Assembly: GCA_965662775.1 (NCBI GenBank)
Contig: CBFIIW010000016.1
Span: 7,641-71,640 of the forward strand
DNA length: 64,000 nt
Source of the DNA: UBA7985 sp002690455
GTDB taxonomy: Bacteria > Pseudomonadota > Alphaproteobacteria > UBA7985
Reading direction: 5' to 3'
The notes under the pieces are model-generated. The model was not told the DNA's origin and did not search any database. It saw only the letters and a list, made by a program, of their open reading frames with translations. A program made the translations under genes and the position numbers. This document shows, one piece after another, positions 43,782 through 52,932 of this stretch (within the stretch, counting starts at the first letter, position 1; each line of letters begins with the position of its first letter).

Positions 43782-43866
43782 CACGGGAACAATACACTTT
43801 CTTGGTGCCAGATGTCGTCCGCAGTGTTCCTGTGCGGCGAGCTTTCTCGGAGCCGGAGCAAAAGCG

Positions 43867-44808
43867 ATGCGTATCCTCAGCGGCAATGCCAACCGTCCGT
43901 TGGCTGAAGCCATTTCGCACTACCTAGACGTTCGGCTGACACAGGCCGACGTCCGTCGTTTCAATGACAAGGAAATCTACGTCGAGATCCAGGAGAATGT
44001 CCGGGGCGAAGACGTATTCCTGATTCAGCCGACGAGCTACCCTGCGAACGACCACTTGATGGAACTCCTGGTTGCCATCGACGCCCTGCGACGTGGATCG
44101 GCAGGCCGGATCACAGCCGTCATTCCTTACTATGGCTACGCGCGCCAAGACCGGAAAAGTTCGCCGCGCTCACCGATCTCGGCGCGTCTGGTTGCGAACC
44201 TGATTGAAACCGCTGGCGCAGACCGAGTGCTGACGCTCGACCTTCACGCGGGTCAGATCCAGGGGTTCTTTGACATCCCAACGGACAACCTGTTCGCCGC
44301 CCCTATGTTTGCGCAGGAAATCCGGCGCGTTCACCGGGACGATTGTTCTAACGTCATGATTGTGAGCCCCGACGTCGGCGGCGTGGTGCGTGCTCGTGCG
44401 GTGGCAAAGGCAATCGAAGTTGACCTCGCCATCATCGATAAGCGTCGCCCGAAAGCTGGTCTGGCCGAGGTGATGAACGTCATCGGTGATGTCGAAGGCA
44501 AGCACTGCATCCTGATAGACGACATTGTCGATACTGCTGGCACGCTTTGCAAGGCGGCAGAGGCACTGGTCAAGAACGGCGCAATTTCAGTTTCAGCCTA
44601 CGCCACCCACGGTGTTCTGTCCGGGCCAGCGGTCGCAAATATCGACGCATCGGAAATAAGCGACGTGGTCGTTACGGATTCCATCCAGCCTTCTGAGTCG
44701 GTTGTGGCCTGTGAGAAAATTAGGGCCATGAGCATTTCAGAGTTGATGGGTGAAGCTATTCGCAGGGTTTCCAACGAAGAGTCAGTTTCGACTCTTTTCA
44801 ATATTTAG
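43867..44808 (+). CDS. prs: Ribose-phosphate pyrophosphokinase
   Basis: This is a 313-residue enzyme that makes PRPP, precursor of nucleotides, histidine and tryptophan. Features are the ATP-binding opening RILSGNANRPLAEAISHYL, the flexible loop YYGYARQDRKSSPRSPISA, the catalytic VLTLDLHAGQIQGFF, and the PRPP loop ILIDDIVDTAGTLCKAA. The downstream genes rplY, pth and ychF follow on the same strand, an order common in proteobacteria. Confidence 0.97.
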   Translation: MRILSGNANRPLAEAISHYLDVRLTQADVRRFNDKEIYVEIQENVRGEDVFLIQPTSYPANDHLMELLVAIDALRRGSAGRITAVIPYYGYARQDRKSSPRSPISARLVANLIETAGADRVLTLDLHAGQIQGFFDIPTDNLFAAPMFAQEIRRVHRDDCSNVMIVSPDVGGVVRARAVAKAIEVDLAIIDKRRPKAGLAEVMNVIGDVEGKHCILIDDIVDTAGTLCKAAEALVKNGAISVSAYATHGVLSGPAVANIDASEISDVVVTDSIQPSESVVACEKIRAMSISELMGEAIRRVSNEESVSTLFNI

Positions 44809-44919
44809 ACGGTGCGGAGGGTTCCCGGTTTTGCCCGTTGACCCGCTTCCCGCTCTGTCAGCCCCGACCCAGCTATAAAATGACACTTGAAACCTTACCT
44901 TTGAACAGGAGACGTCACC

Positions 44920-45555
44920 ATGGACATCGCAATGACCATCCCCGCCAAAACCAAGCCCGGCGCCGGTAAGTCCGCCGCCAAAGCCGCCCGGAAGGAAGGC
45001 CTGGTACCTGCCGTCGTCTACGGCGGTGCTGCTGATACTGAAATGGTTGCTATTGACCCGCGCCCGATCTGGAAAGGTCTGAATGAACGTGGCTTTTTCG
45101 CGAGGGTTATGGCGCTTGATATCGACGGCAAACAGATGAATGTGCTGCCTCGCGATGTGCAGTTTGACCGTGTAACCGATCAGCCAATCCACGTTGACTT
45201 CATGCGTGTTGAACCGGAAACCGTCGTCAAGGTTCGTGTACCGGTCGATTTCGTAAACGAAGCCGATTCTCCGGGCCTGAAGCGTGGCGCCGTGCTTAAC
45301 GTCGTCCGTCACTCGGTTGAGGTTCGCTGCAAAGCCGGTGAGATACCAACCAAGTTCGATGCAGACCTGACCGGTTTGCAGATCAACGATGCGGTTAAGT
45401 ACTCCATGGTGCAGGTTAGCGGTAACGTGACCCCAACCATCGTCGGCCGAGATTTCGTCATCGCCACGGTCACGGCACCATCCGCACTGAAACGTCAAAT
45501 GATGGACCAGGCCGCTGCCGCTTCTGGCGAATCCGAGGCCGCAGCCGAAGAGTAA
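44920..45555 (+). CDS. rplY: Large ribosomal subunit protein bL25 (L25/Ctc form)
   Basis: This is a 211-residue long-form L25. The N-terminal 5S rRNA-binding domain (KAARKEGLVPAVVYGG) is followed by the CTC-type TL5 domain (HVDFMRVEPETVVKVRVPVDFVNE). The extreme C-terminus is an Ala/Glu-rich tail. A strong AGGAG precedes the ATG. It binds 5S rRNA in the large subunit. Confidence 0.95.
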   Translation: MDIAMTIPAKTKPGAGKSAAKAARKEGLVPAVVYGGAADTEMVAIDPRPIWKGLNERGFFARVMALDIDGKQMNVLPRDVQFDRVTDQPIHVDFMRVEPETVVKVRVPVDFVNEADSPGLKRGAVLNVVRHSVEVRCKAGEIPTKFDADLTGLQINDAVKYSMVQVSGNVTPTIVGRDFVIATVTAPSALKRQMMDQAAAASGESEAAAEE

Positions 45556-45672
45556 ACCGGTTCTTTACCGGTCTGGGGGGCTGGGCTGCTCTGGGCCACA
45601 AGGCTCTATCTTGCGCTGCCGCCTCGCCTTCACCCCGGTTCGCCTCATGGATCATCGCCCGGAGCAGGCACC

Positions 45673-46437
45673 ATGCACATTCTCGTTGGCCTGGGTAATC
45701 CCGGACGACAGTACGAGGGCCACCGGCACAATGTCGGTTTCATGGCCCTCGACCTGTTTGCGGCTCGCTTTGGTGCCTCGAAGTGGAAAGAACGCGCGCA
45801 GGCTAAAGTCGCCGAGGTCCGCATCGATGGTGAGAAAGTGGTGTTGGTCAAGCCGCAGAGCTTCATGAACAAGTCCGGGCAGCCCTTGCGGCTCGTTTTG
45901 GATTTCTGGAAGCTCAAGGCTGATGCCGTGACCGTCTTCTACGACGAGCTCGACCTGCCGCCATCGAAGGTCAGGATCAAGCGGGGTGGGGGGTCTGGCG
46001 GCCATAACGGGATAAAGTCGCTCGATGCTTACGTGGGTCAAAACTACCGTCGGGTACGTATCGGGATAGGCCACCCCGGACACAAGGACCGGGTGCCGGC
46101 CTATGTCCTCCATGACTTTGGTAAGGAAGATCGAGCGCAGATCGACACGCTGCTCGACGCCATGGGTAACCATTTGCCGCGCCTGCTTAAAGGGGATGAG
46201 TCGGGGTTCATGAGCCTGTCTATGCAGGCGCTTGAAGACCCCGTGCGTGGGCGACAGCCGGGCGTATCCAGCGGCAGCCCCTTAGCGGCAAAGGCTGACC
46301 AGCATCAGTGGAAAAAGGCGACTAAGCCGGGGTCGGCACCGACGAAGATCATCGGTAAAGGCCCCCCGACCGCGCTTGGTGCAGCGCTCTCCCGGCTTCT
46401 AAACCGGGGAAAATCTTCGCCTGAGGACAAAGACTGA
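45673..46437 (+). CDS. pth: Peptidyl-tRNA hydrolase
   Basis: This is a 254-residue protein that recycles peptidyl-tRNA released from ribosomes. The opening GLGNPGRQYEGHRHNVGFMALD carries the catalytic H19, and KPQSFMNKSGQPL and FYDELDLPPSKVRIKRGGGSGGHNGIKSL are family motifs with the conserved Asn and Asp. The C-terminus (about residues 195-254) is an additional basic, Lys/Pro-rich tail. Gene order rplY-pth-ychF is conserved in many bacteria. Confidence 0.96.
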   Translation: MHILVGLGNPGRQYEGHRHNVGFMALDLFAARFGASKWKERAQAKVAEVRIDGEKVVLVKPQSFMNKSGQPLRLVLDFWKLKADAVTVFYDELDLPPSKVRIKRGGGSGGHNGIKSLDAYVGQNYRRVRIGIGHPGHKDRVPAYVLHDFGKEDRAQIDTLLDAMGNHLPRLLKGDESGFMSLSMQALEDPVRGRQPGVSSGSPLAAKADQHQWKKATKPGSAPTKIIGKGPPTALGAALSRLLNRGKSSPEDKD

Positions 46438-46589
46438 ATGATTTCTGTGCCCTGAAACCGTCAGGCTGAAACCCTCAGTCCACACCCTCTTTCCGCTGGT
46501 TGGCTTGAACCAAGCAGCCAGATTAGAACTGACTAGACCAGACCAGACTGGATCTCTCCAGATCGGCCTAAAGCAAGGACAAACACACC

Positions 46590-47687
46590 ATGGGATTCAA
46601 CTGCGGTATCGTCGGGCTGCCCAATGTCGGTAAGTCGACGCTGTTCAACGCACTGACGGAAACAGCGGCGGCCGAAGCGGCCAACTATCCCTTTTGCACC
46701 ATTGAGCCGAATACAGGCCGGGTAGCCGTTCCCGATCCCCGGTTAGATACCATCGCCAAGATAGCGCAGAGCGCCAAAGTGCTGCCCACTCAGCTCGAAA
46801 TTGTGGACATTGCCGGACTCGTTCGGGGCGCGTCCAAGGGCGAAGGCCTCGGCAACCAGTTCCTCGCCAACATCCGTGAAACCGATGCAATACTTCATGT
46901 CCTTCGCTGTTTTGACGGAGAAGTGACCCACGTTGATGGCTCGGTTGATCCCGTGCGAGACGCTGAGACGGTGACCACCGAGCTGATGATTGCGGATCTC
47001 GATGCCGTTGAAAAGCGCATGGCCAAGGAATCCAAGCGAGCGCAATCCGGTGACAAAGAAGCCCGGCAGTTGATGTCGATCCTCGAACCACTGGCCGCGG
47101 CACTGACCGAGGGCAAGACCGCTCGAACGGTTGAATTCACGCCTGAGGAGATGAAGACCGTCCGCCAGCTGCAGCTGCTGACGGCCAAGCCTGTCCTCTA
47201 TGTTTGCAATGTGGGTGAAGAAGATGCCGCGGAGGGCAACCACCACGCCGCTGCAGTCATGGAATTGGCTGAGCGCGAGGGGGCCAGCGCTATTCTGATC
47301 TCAGCAGCAATCGAAGCGGAAATCGCAGCACTACCGACCGAGGAGGATAAGCGCGATTTTCTGGAAACCCTCGGGCTGGAGGAAACCGGTCTGGCGCGGC
47401 TGATCCGGCGGGGTTACGGTTTGCTGGACTTGCTGACTTTCTTCACAGCCGGGCCAAAAGAAGCTCGTGCCTGGACCGTACGAACCGGCGCGACCGCGCC
47501 GCAGGCGGCCGGGGCTATCCATACTGATTTTGAACGTGGATTCATTCGAGCTGAGACCATCGCCTACGATGATTACGTCGAATGTGGGGGTGAGGCTGGA
47601 GCTAAAGATGCCGGGAAGCTGAGAGTCGAAGGTAAGGACTACGTCACCAAGGATGGTGACATCTTTCATTTCCGCTTCAACGTCTAA
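46590..47687 (+). CDS. ychF: Redox-regulated ATPase YchF (OLA1 family)
   Basis: This is a 365-residue P-loop NTPase. G1 is GLPNVGKSTLFNAL, G3 is DIAGLV, and the G4 position is NVGE instead of NKxD, which explains ATP preference in the family. A coiled-coil insertion (about 130-200) and a C-terminal TGS domain (TFFTAGPKEARAWTVRTGATA ... IRAETIAYDDYVECG) complete the fold. It interacts with ribosomes and is linked to stress responses. Confidence 0.97.
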   Translation: MGFNCGIVGLPNVGKSTLFNALTETAAAEAANYPFCTIEPNTGRVAVPDPRLDTIAKIAQSAKVLPTQLEIVDIAGLVRGASKGEGLGNQFLANIRETDAILHVLRCFDGEVTHVDGSVDPVRDAETVTTELMIADLDAVEKRMAKESKRAQSGDKEARQLMSILEPLAAALTEGKTARTVEFTPEEMKTVRQLQLLTAKPVLYVCNVGEEDAAEGNHHAAAVMELAEREGASAILISAAIEAEIAALPTEEDKRDFLETLGLEETGLARLIRRGYGLLDLLTFFTAGPKEARAWTVRTGATAPQAAGAIHTDFERGFIRAETIAYDDYVECGGEAGAKDAGKLRVEGKDYVTKDGDIFHFRFNV

Positions 47688-47702
47688 GGGGGTTGGTGTC
47701 CC

Positions 47703-48113
47703 CTAGTTGAGCCGGGATAAAGTGCCCGAGCGGCACTGCCCGAAGAAGCAGGCCCTGATGGTCAGATTGTCTTGCGATGCTGGCTCAACCAGCGCGTTCA
47801 TGACCGGCAGGCGCCCGGCCGGCATCTTCAACTTTCCCTTGTAGCTGCCATCTGGCTGGCGACGCAGCCCATGCAGCAGTTGACGGTAGAGCACCTCTTG
47901 CCGGTTAATCTTTTCACCGACAACAGCAGCAATCTTGCCGCACATCATTGCCTCGTCTCCGCAGTCGTAGAGCTTTACGATGGCCTGCATGCCATCCATA
48001 GGGCTGTCCATGCGCCAGTACCCGTGCAAGCCATTGGCTTGAGCGGTCGCACCACCGCTCAACTGAGATAGCAGCAGGAACACAGCAACAGTTCTGAGCA
48101 ACATGCGATGCAT
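47703..48113 (-). CDS. DUF2147 family exported protein, copy 1
   Basis: This is a protein of about 136 residues with an N-terminal hydrophobic signal (LLRTVAVFLLLSQLSGGATAQA). The mature part is HGYWRMDSP ... VKLYDCGDEAMMCGKIAAV, then a C-terminal ACFFGQCRSGTLSRL. Four cysteines occur as two pairs, shared with the next gene, suggesting disulfides. ATG at 48104 is an alternative start. The start-to-stop region is convergent with ychF, with only 15 bp between them. Function is unknown. Confidence 0.75.
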   Translation of the reverse strand: MHRMLLRTVAVFLLLSQLSGGATAQANGLHGYWRMDSPMDGMQAIVKLYDCGDEAMMCGKIAAVVGEKINRQEVLYRQLLHGLRRQPDGSYKGKLKMPAGRLPVMNALVEPASQDNLTIRACFFGQCRSGTLSRLN

Positions 48114-48224
48114 TTTCCAAATCAACAGAGTTCTACCCGTAAAAAACGCAATAATCAGACCGATCACGCGTTTTGGGAATAATGATAATAGAAATCTGTC
48201 GGCTGAAACCGACCTTGGCCGGTT

Positions 48225-48611
48225 CTACTGCATTCGTGTCATGGTGCCCTTGCACACCGGGAGGAAGCAGGAGCTGTAAGAAATCGTCACCGCGTCCTTG
48301 ATCTTGATCGTCACTTTTGAATCGCCCACGAAGCTGACCGGAGGGTTAATGATACCTTCAAAAGTTCCGGCACCGCGAGGCTTTACGCCGCGGATCAGGA
48401 GGTAGTTTTCCTGCCCTGCGGCGAGCTGGCCCTGATAGGCACGGACAATCCGGGCGCACAGTCCAGAGCCGTCTTCACAGTCGTACATCTGCACAACGGC
48501 TTGCACGCCGTCCCACGCTTTGTTGTCTAACCATACACCCCGTAGATCCTGAGCCATCGAAGGGGAAGCGATGCTGATAACAGCGATAAGAGAGAAGAGA
48601 AGGGCGCGCAT
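48225..48611 (-). CDS. DUF2147 family exported protein, copy 2
   Basis: This is a 128-residue protein with a clear signal peptide (LLFSLIAVISIASPSMAQ) cleaved near residue 20. The mature portion, LRGVWLDNKAWDGVQAVVQMYDCEDGSGLCARI ... SSCFLPVCKGTMTRMQ, aligns with the gene downstream and keeps its four cysteines. DUF2147 proteins are small periplasmic beta-barrel-like proteins of unknown role. The pair looks like a tandem duplication. Confidence 0.8.
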   Translation of the reverse strand: MRALLFSLIAVISIASPSMAQDLRGVWLDNKAWDGVQAVVQMYDCEDGSGLCARIVRAYQGQLAAGQENYLLIRGVKPRGAGTFEGIINPPVSFVGDSKVTIKIKDAVTISYSSCFLPVCKGTMTRMQ

Positions 48612-48732
48612 GTTAACCTCTTTTTGCGAGAACTTTACTTGCCAGATAAAACTAGGCCGACGGCCTCATCTGACAACATTAGCGCGCTCTGAAAATGGCG
48701 TGATCGGCTGCAAAACAAACAGTGCAAGTCGG

Positions 48733-49608
48733 CTAGCTGCCGTCGGTGAAGACCGCGTATGCACCACCCGCGTCATTGGGATAGACGATATACCCGCGAT
48801 AGCCCGCGGAAGCTGGCCGGAAGGCCAACCCGGACTCAGCAAGAAACGCCCCGGTGCGGTTGAGGTTTTCGACCTGATAGACGATGGCTTCGTGCGCTTC
48901 TGGGTCCGGGTAGATCTGTGCCCAGTCATCGGCGCTGTAGAATTCCAGATCGGCGCCGACCGGCTTACTGATGCTGCCGCTTAGCTTGCCTGTGAGCAGA
49001 GCTTCGTAGCCTTCACCGAGTTTCGACCCCGGAGTCATGCGGATCTGGACAGCACGGATGCCAATGGTGCCGTTTTCGTGTTGTAGGAATCGCTCGGCCC
49101 ACACCGCGCGTGGTGTCAGGTGCTCGCATACGAATAAAGGGATGGGTGAGAATGGCCCACGCTGGGGTCGTACCAGTTTGAAGGACGCTCGCTGCGCCAT
49201 GCCTTTTACAACCTCGACGTTGCGGTGCAGGTTCTCAATCCCAAGGTGATCTAGTCCATGGTTGTCAAAGGCGGCAGCCGCCTTTTCCGCGCGTCCCTTC
49301 AGCGCGAGCGAGAGCATGCCTTCACCTTGCTCGGCGAGGTGATCTTCCAGTCCGTTGGTGCCCATGCTGCTATTGCGAACACCAAGGATTTCAACGTAGT
49401 CGCCCTGGTCGTCCAGCCCGCGGAACATGATGCAGGTGTTGGCCGTTCCCCAGCCTTCGTGCGCCGTGATGTCAGTGGTGGTAAATCCGAGTTTTTGGGC
49501 CTGCGCCTGAGCGGCGGCAAGGTCGCTGACCGCTAGAATAACGTGATCAAGCCCGATGATAGGTGCGTCGTCTGGGATGTCGGGGTGGTCAGGGACAATT
49601 GAAGACAT
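48733..49608 (-). CDS. VOC family protein (glyoxalase-like domain)
   Basis: This is a 291-residue protein. The N-terminal half opens IIGLDHVILAVSDLAAAQAQAQKLGFTTTD and continues TCIMFRGLDDQGDYVEILGV, the Glyoxalase_3 pattern with the metal-binding His and Glu (LDHVILAV and YVEILGV). A second, weaker repeat covers the C-terminal half (GFLAES... GYRGYIVYPNDAGG). The substrate is unknown. ATG at 49608 is preferred over a longer frame. It points the same way as the petABC operon upstream but is separated from it by a strong terminator. Confidence 0.83.
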   Translation of the reverse strand: MSSIVPDHPDIPDDAPIIGLDHVILAVSDLAAAQAQAQKLGFTTTDITAHEGWGTANTCIMFRGLDDQGDYVEILGVRNSSMGTNGLEDHLAEQGEGMLSLALKGRAEKAAAAFDNHGLDHLGIENLHRNVEVVKGMAQRASFKLVRPQRGPFSPIPLFVCEHLTPRAVWAERFLQHENGTIGIRAVQIRMTPGSKLGEGYEALLTGKLSGSISKPVGADLEFYSADDWAQIYPDPEAHEAIVYQVENLNRTGAFLAESGLAFRPASAGYRGYIVYPNDAGGAYAVFTDGS

Positions 49609-49705
49609 GGGTTGATTTCTCCACCTTGGCGGGGCTCGGTGAATGCAGTTTAGAGTAAAGCCTTCCGGAATAGAACGGCTGTGGGTGCAGGAGGCTGGGG
49701 ACAAC

Positions 49706-49738
49706 AAAAAAGGCTGCGGTGAGTGCCGCAGCCTTTTC
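49706..49738 (-). terminator. Intrinsic terminator after petABC
   Basis: AAGGCTGCGG and CCGCAGCCTT arms (8-10 bp stem) flank a short loop, with an A-run on one side and a T-run on the other, so it works from the minus strand and perhaps both. It lies about 50 bp beyond the cytochrome c1 stop. Confidence 0.85.
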
Positions 49739-49785
49739 CTGATTCGTCCAGTCTGAAGAACAGGGCACGTCGTGCGCGTCCTTGC

Positions 49786-50604
49786 CTAGTGATCCGGCTC
49801 AGGGCCGCCCTCAGCTTCCAGACGGCTATGCACCTGAGCAGCGACAATGCGGTAAGCAAAGAAGGACACGATGGTTAGCGCGAGCATGTACAGCACGACA
49901 ACGATGCCCCACTTGTGGCGGGCTTCGAGGTACGGGTCAGCGGTCCAGTTCAGGAACGCCGTTACGTCGCGGGCCTGCTGCTCCAGCGTAGCAACGGTGC
50001 CGTCCGGGTATTCGAAATCGGACATATCCGCAGGCCAGGGGTTTGGCATCGAAATAACCGGCATAACCTTATTGTAGTAGGCGCCCTCAGGCTGCTCATG
50101 GGCGTCGTCGTAGCCGGTAAGCAGCGCGTAGATGTAGTCTGCCCCACCAATACGTGAGCGCGCCATGGTGGATAGGTCTGGCGGCGATTTGCCGTAGGTC
50201 GCTGTGGCCCGCTTTGGGTTGCCAAGCGCCCAGGGGAAGGTGTCGTTCAGCACGCCAGGGCGCGTGTCGTTCTCGCCATCATCATTAATGTACGGAATCT
50301 CGTAGTTCGACGCGATTGCCTTAGCAACATCCTCGCCTGTCTGGCCTTCGAGCAACTCCCAGCCCAGCTCACCAAGAGAGGAAAAGCGTACCAGACCGAG
50401 TGAGTGACAGGCCTGACAACGGGTCTGGTAAATATACAGACCGCGTTGGAGTTGGCGCTCGTCGTAGTGGCCCAGCGGGCCCGTAAAGGTCCAACTTTGT
50501 GAATCGATCGAGTAACCGGTTTCTTCGGTCTGAGCTGGCGCCGCAGTGAGGGCCATGAGGGCAGCGGCGGCGCTGAGAGTTTTGATTAATGTTCCGAAAC
50601 GCAT
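49786..50604 (-). CDS. petC: Cytochrome c1 of the bc1 complex
   Basis: This is a 272-residue exported haem protein. A signal runs through residue 25 (ALMALTAAPAQTE). The haem site is C63-Q-A-C66-H67. The sixth ligand is probably M186 in SMPNPWP, where most bacteria have AMPPPL. GQTGEDVAKAIAS and the C-terminal membrane anchor (IVVVLYMLALTIVSFFAYRIV) are as expected. It passes electrons from the Rieske protein to cytochrome c. Third gene of the petABC operon. Confidence 0.93.
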   Translation of the reverse strand: MRFGTLIKTLSAAAALMALTAAPAQTEETGYSIDSQSWTFTGPLGHYDERQLQRGLYIYQTRCQACHSLGLVRFSSLGELGWELLEGQTGEDVAKAIASNYEIPYINDDGENDTRPGVLNDTFPWALGNPKRATATYGKSPPDLSTMARSRIGGADYIYALLTGYDDAHEQPEGAYYNKVMPVISMPNPWPADMSDFEYPDGTVATLEQQARDVTAFLNWTADPYLEARHKWGIVVVLYMLALTIVSFFAYRIVAAQVHSRLEAEGGPEPDH

Positions 50605-50678
50605 GAACGATGCTTTCTTAAATGGGGTCTGGCGTCGGCGGAATAGGGCGGACCACCAAGGCCCGCCCCGCGAAGAGT

Positions 50679-52085
50679 TCAGTCGGCCTTGGTCATTGGC
50701 TTGGCCGCGGCAGCCGCCGCCGCCGCAACAGCACCTCCACCCTGGCTCGATGGCAGCACAGGTTCGGAGATCGATGCCGGCAGCGTCCGGGTCCGTTCAA
50801 ACAGACCCAGCACTGGCATCAGCACAATGAAGAAGGCGAAATAGTAAAGCATGAACAGGACGCCCCACTGCTGGGTCGAACCCCAAACAAAGCCGTTCTC
50901 AGCCTCGAAGCCCAGTAGAATCCGTCCAAGGGGCGTCGGGATGAAGAAGGCTTCGCCTGAGGTCTGCGCACCGACCAGCGCAAGAATCACGCAGGTCAGA
51001 ACAAAGCCCCAAAACGCCATCCGGTAAAGAGGGCGGAACCGCGCTGATCGCACCGGAGAGGTGTCAAGCCATGGCAGCAAGAACAGAATGCCTAACGATC
51101 CACCCATGGCCAACGCACCGAGTTGCTTGCCAGTAATCACCAATCCAAAGATGTTCAGATCCCAGGTGAAGACTTTTAGAATGGCGTAAAACGGCAGCAG
51201 GTACCATTCCGGCACGATGTGCGACGGCAGGTTGTAGTCAGTTGGCTGGTTATTGATCGCCTCGGCCAGACGCTCAGGCGCCCAAGCGACAACGGCCATA
51301 TAGATGGTGAAGAACACGGACAGGCCGAAGATGTCCTTAAAGGTGTAATAGGGGTGGAAGGAAACTGTATCCTTCTTTGACTTGATGTCGACTCCCAGCG
51401 GGTTGTTGGACCCGACAGTCTGTAGTGTCAGGATATGCAGGATCACGACACCCGCGAGGATGAACGGCAGCAAGAAGTGCAGCGCAAAGAAGCGATTCAG
51501 CAGCGCATCATCAACGTCCTCGCCCCCGCGAAGAAGCATCAAGATATCATCGCCCAGAACCGGGATTGCAGTGAACACCTGGGTAATCACTTCAGCAGCG
51601 GCAAAGGACATTACGCCCCAGACCAGCGAGTAGCCGAGGAAGGCGATTGCCATCATCAGTATCAAAATCACACAGCCCAGAATCCACAGCAGTTCCCGCG
51701 GCGCTTTGTACGAGCCATAGTAGAGGCTTCGGAAAAGGTGGAAGATCACGGCAATGAAGAAGAAGGAAGCCCCGACCGAATGGATGTAACGCAGGAACAT
51801 CCCGCCCTTTACATCGCGCATGATGTGCTCGACTGACCGGAAGGCCTGATTGATGCCGTAGGTATCTTCCTGGACCGAAGGTTTGTAGTGCATCGCGAGG
51901 AACAGGCCAGTAACGATCATGACCAGCAGCATGATCCCGGAGATCGAGCCGAAGTTCCACCAGTAGTTCAGGTTCTTGGGGTAGGCGTGCTTCGTCATTG
52001 AGTAATGTACGGCACGCAAAATGGGGAGACGTTCGTCAAAGCCCTTGAGAAAGGGATTGGTGAACGGTGAACGAGAGCCAGCCAT
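50679..52085 (-). CDS. petB: Cytochrome b of the bc1 complex (divergent Qo motif)
   Basis: This is a 468-residue, eight-helix quinol-binding subunit. Four haem ligands are in place: H102 and H116, H203 and H217. The PEWY motif (P292-Y295) of the Qo site is conserved. However the other Qo signature, normally GYVLPWGQMSFWGATVIT, reads GYSLVWGVMSFAAAEVIT at 151-168. Position 163, equivalent to yeast Gly143, is alanine; L-P-W-G-Q has become L-V-W-G-V. An insertion of roughly ten residues follows PEWY (ILKVFTWDLNIFGLVITGKQ). The C-terminal 30 residues are an Ala-rich tail. Confidence 0.93.
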   Translation of the reverse strand: MAGSRSPFTNPFLKGFDERLPILRAVHYSMTKHAYPKNLNYWWNFGSISGIMLLVMIVTGLFLAMHYKPSVQEDTYGINQAFRSVEHIMRDVKGGMFLRYIHSVGASFFFIAVIFHLFRSLYYGSYKAPRELLWILGCVILILMMAIAFLGYSLVWGVMSFAAAEVITQVFTAIPVLGDDILMLLRGGEDVDDALLNRFFALHFLLPFILAGVVILHILTLQTVGSNNPLGVDIKSKKDTVSFHPYYTFKDIFGLSVFFTIYMAVVAWAPERLAEAINNQPTDYNLPSHIVPEWYLLPFYAILKVFTWDLNIFGLVITGKQLGALAMGGSLGILFLLPWLDTSPVRSARFRPLYRMAFWGFVLTCVILALVGAQTSGEAFFIPTPLGRILLGFEAENGFVWGSTQQWGVLFMLYYFAFFIVLMPVLGLFERTRTLPASISEPVLPSSQGGGAVAAAAAAAAKPMTKAD

Positions 52086-52090
52086 CAGAC

Positions 52091-52639
52091 TTAGGCCTCC
52101 TTGCCAATAACAATCATATCGTCGGAAGCGAAGAAGTACTTCGGCACCGGCAGGTTTGCCGGGGACGGGCCCTTGCGGATCCGGCCGGAAGTATCGAACT
52201 GCGAGTTGTGACAGGGGCAGAAATAGCCGCCGAATTCGCCACGCTTCTCACCTGCTGTGGTACCTTGCGGCGGACAACCCAGGTGAGGACACTGCAGGCG
52301 CAGAACCAGCCACTCAGGCCGCTTAACCCGATCGCTATCGGGCTGTGGGTCACGCATCGGGCTGTCATCGTCAGCGACGGCTGCCGCTATCTCATCCGCC
52401 GTCCGGCGCCGGATCGAATATTTTTTCCGGCCTGCAGTCGCAATGATGCCAGAGCCTTCGGAAATACCCTCAAGCGAAACCTCGATCACACTACCACCGG
52501 CAACATCGCGCGTCGGGGTCATGGTGCGGATCAGTCCGACGCCACCGGCGGCGGCGCCAATGCCTGCCATGGTCATGGTGGACAGAACGAGGAAATTACG
52601 GCGATCCGGGTTTGCGACGTCGTTCGGCGTGTCGGCCAT
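52091..52639 (-). CDS. petA: Ubiquinol-cytochrome c reductase Rieske iron-sulfur subunit (unusual cluster boxes)
   Basis: This is a 182-residue protein, with a Tat-type signal/anchor (RRNFLVLSTMTMAGIGAAAGG). Cluster ligands are C117 and H119 (CPHLGC) and C141 and H144 (CPCHNSQFD), with the C122-C143 disulfide pair. In most bc1 Rieske proteins the boxes read CTHLGC and CPCHGSHYD; here the tyrosine that hydrogen-bonds the cluster and raises its potential is F148, and the box-1 threonine is proline. The GRKKYSIRRRT region is also atypical. It is the first gene of the operon, with 5 bp before petB. Confidence 0.93.
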   Translation of the reverse strand: MADTPNDVANPDRRNFLVLSTMTMAGIGAAAGGVGLIRTMTPTRDVAGGSVIEVSLEGISEGSGIIATAGRKKYSIRRRTADEIAAAVADDDSPMRDPQPDSDRVKRPEWLVLRLQCPHLGCPPQGTTAGEKRGEFGGYFCPCHNSQFDTSGRIRKGPSPANLPVPKYFFASDDMIVIGKEA

Positions 52640-52932
52640 TTGCGAAGTCCTTCTTCCTTCAAAAATTGCAGCGCCCGAACGGGTCAGAGCACTGCGGCGA
52701 AGAGTGGTAAAACCACGCTGCCTAACCTGCCCGAAATTCGGTCAGGCGCCAGAGTGACTCAGTGTCACGACCGGCGCGAGCAGCACGATTTTGCACCCTA
52801 CGAACGATGGTGTGTGACGGCTATACCCAAGCGTCCGTTTAGGGTCTAGCCCCGGTATTCGATAAGCTGTTATTCGTCCTTACTGTAACACGCGCGGCCT
52901 GCGGCCTCGCAGACCCGAGAGGCTCCGGCAGA

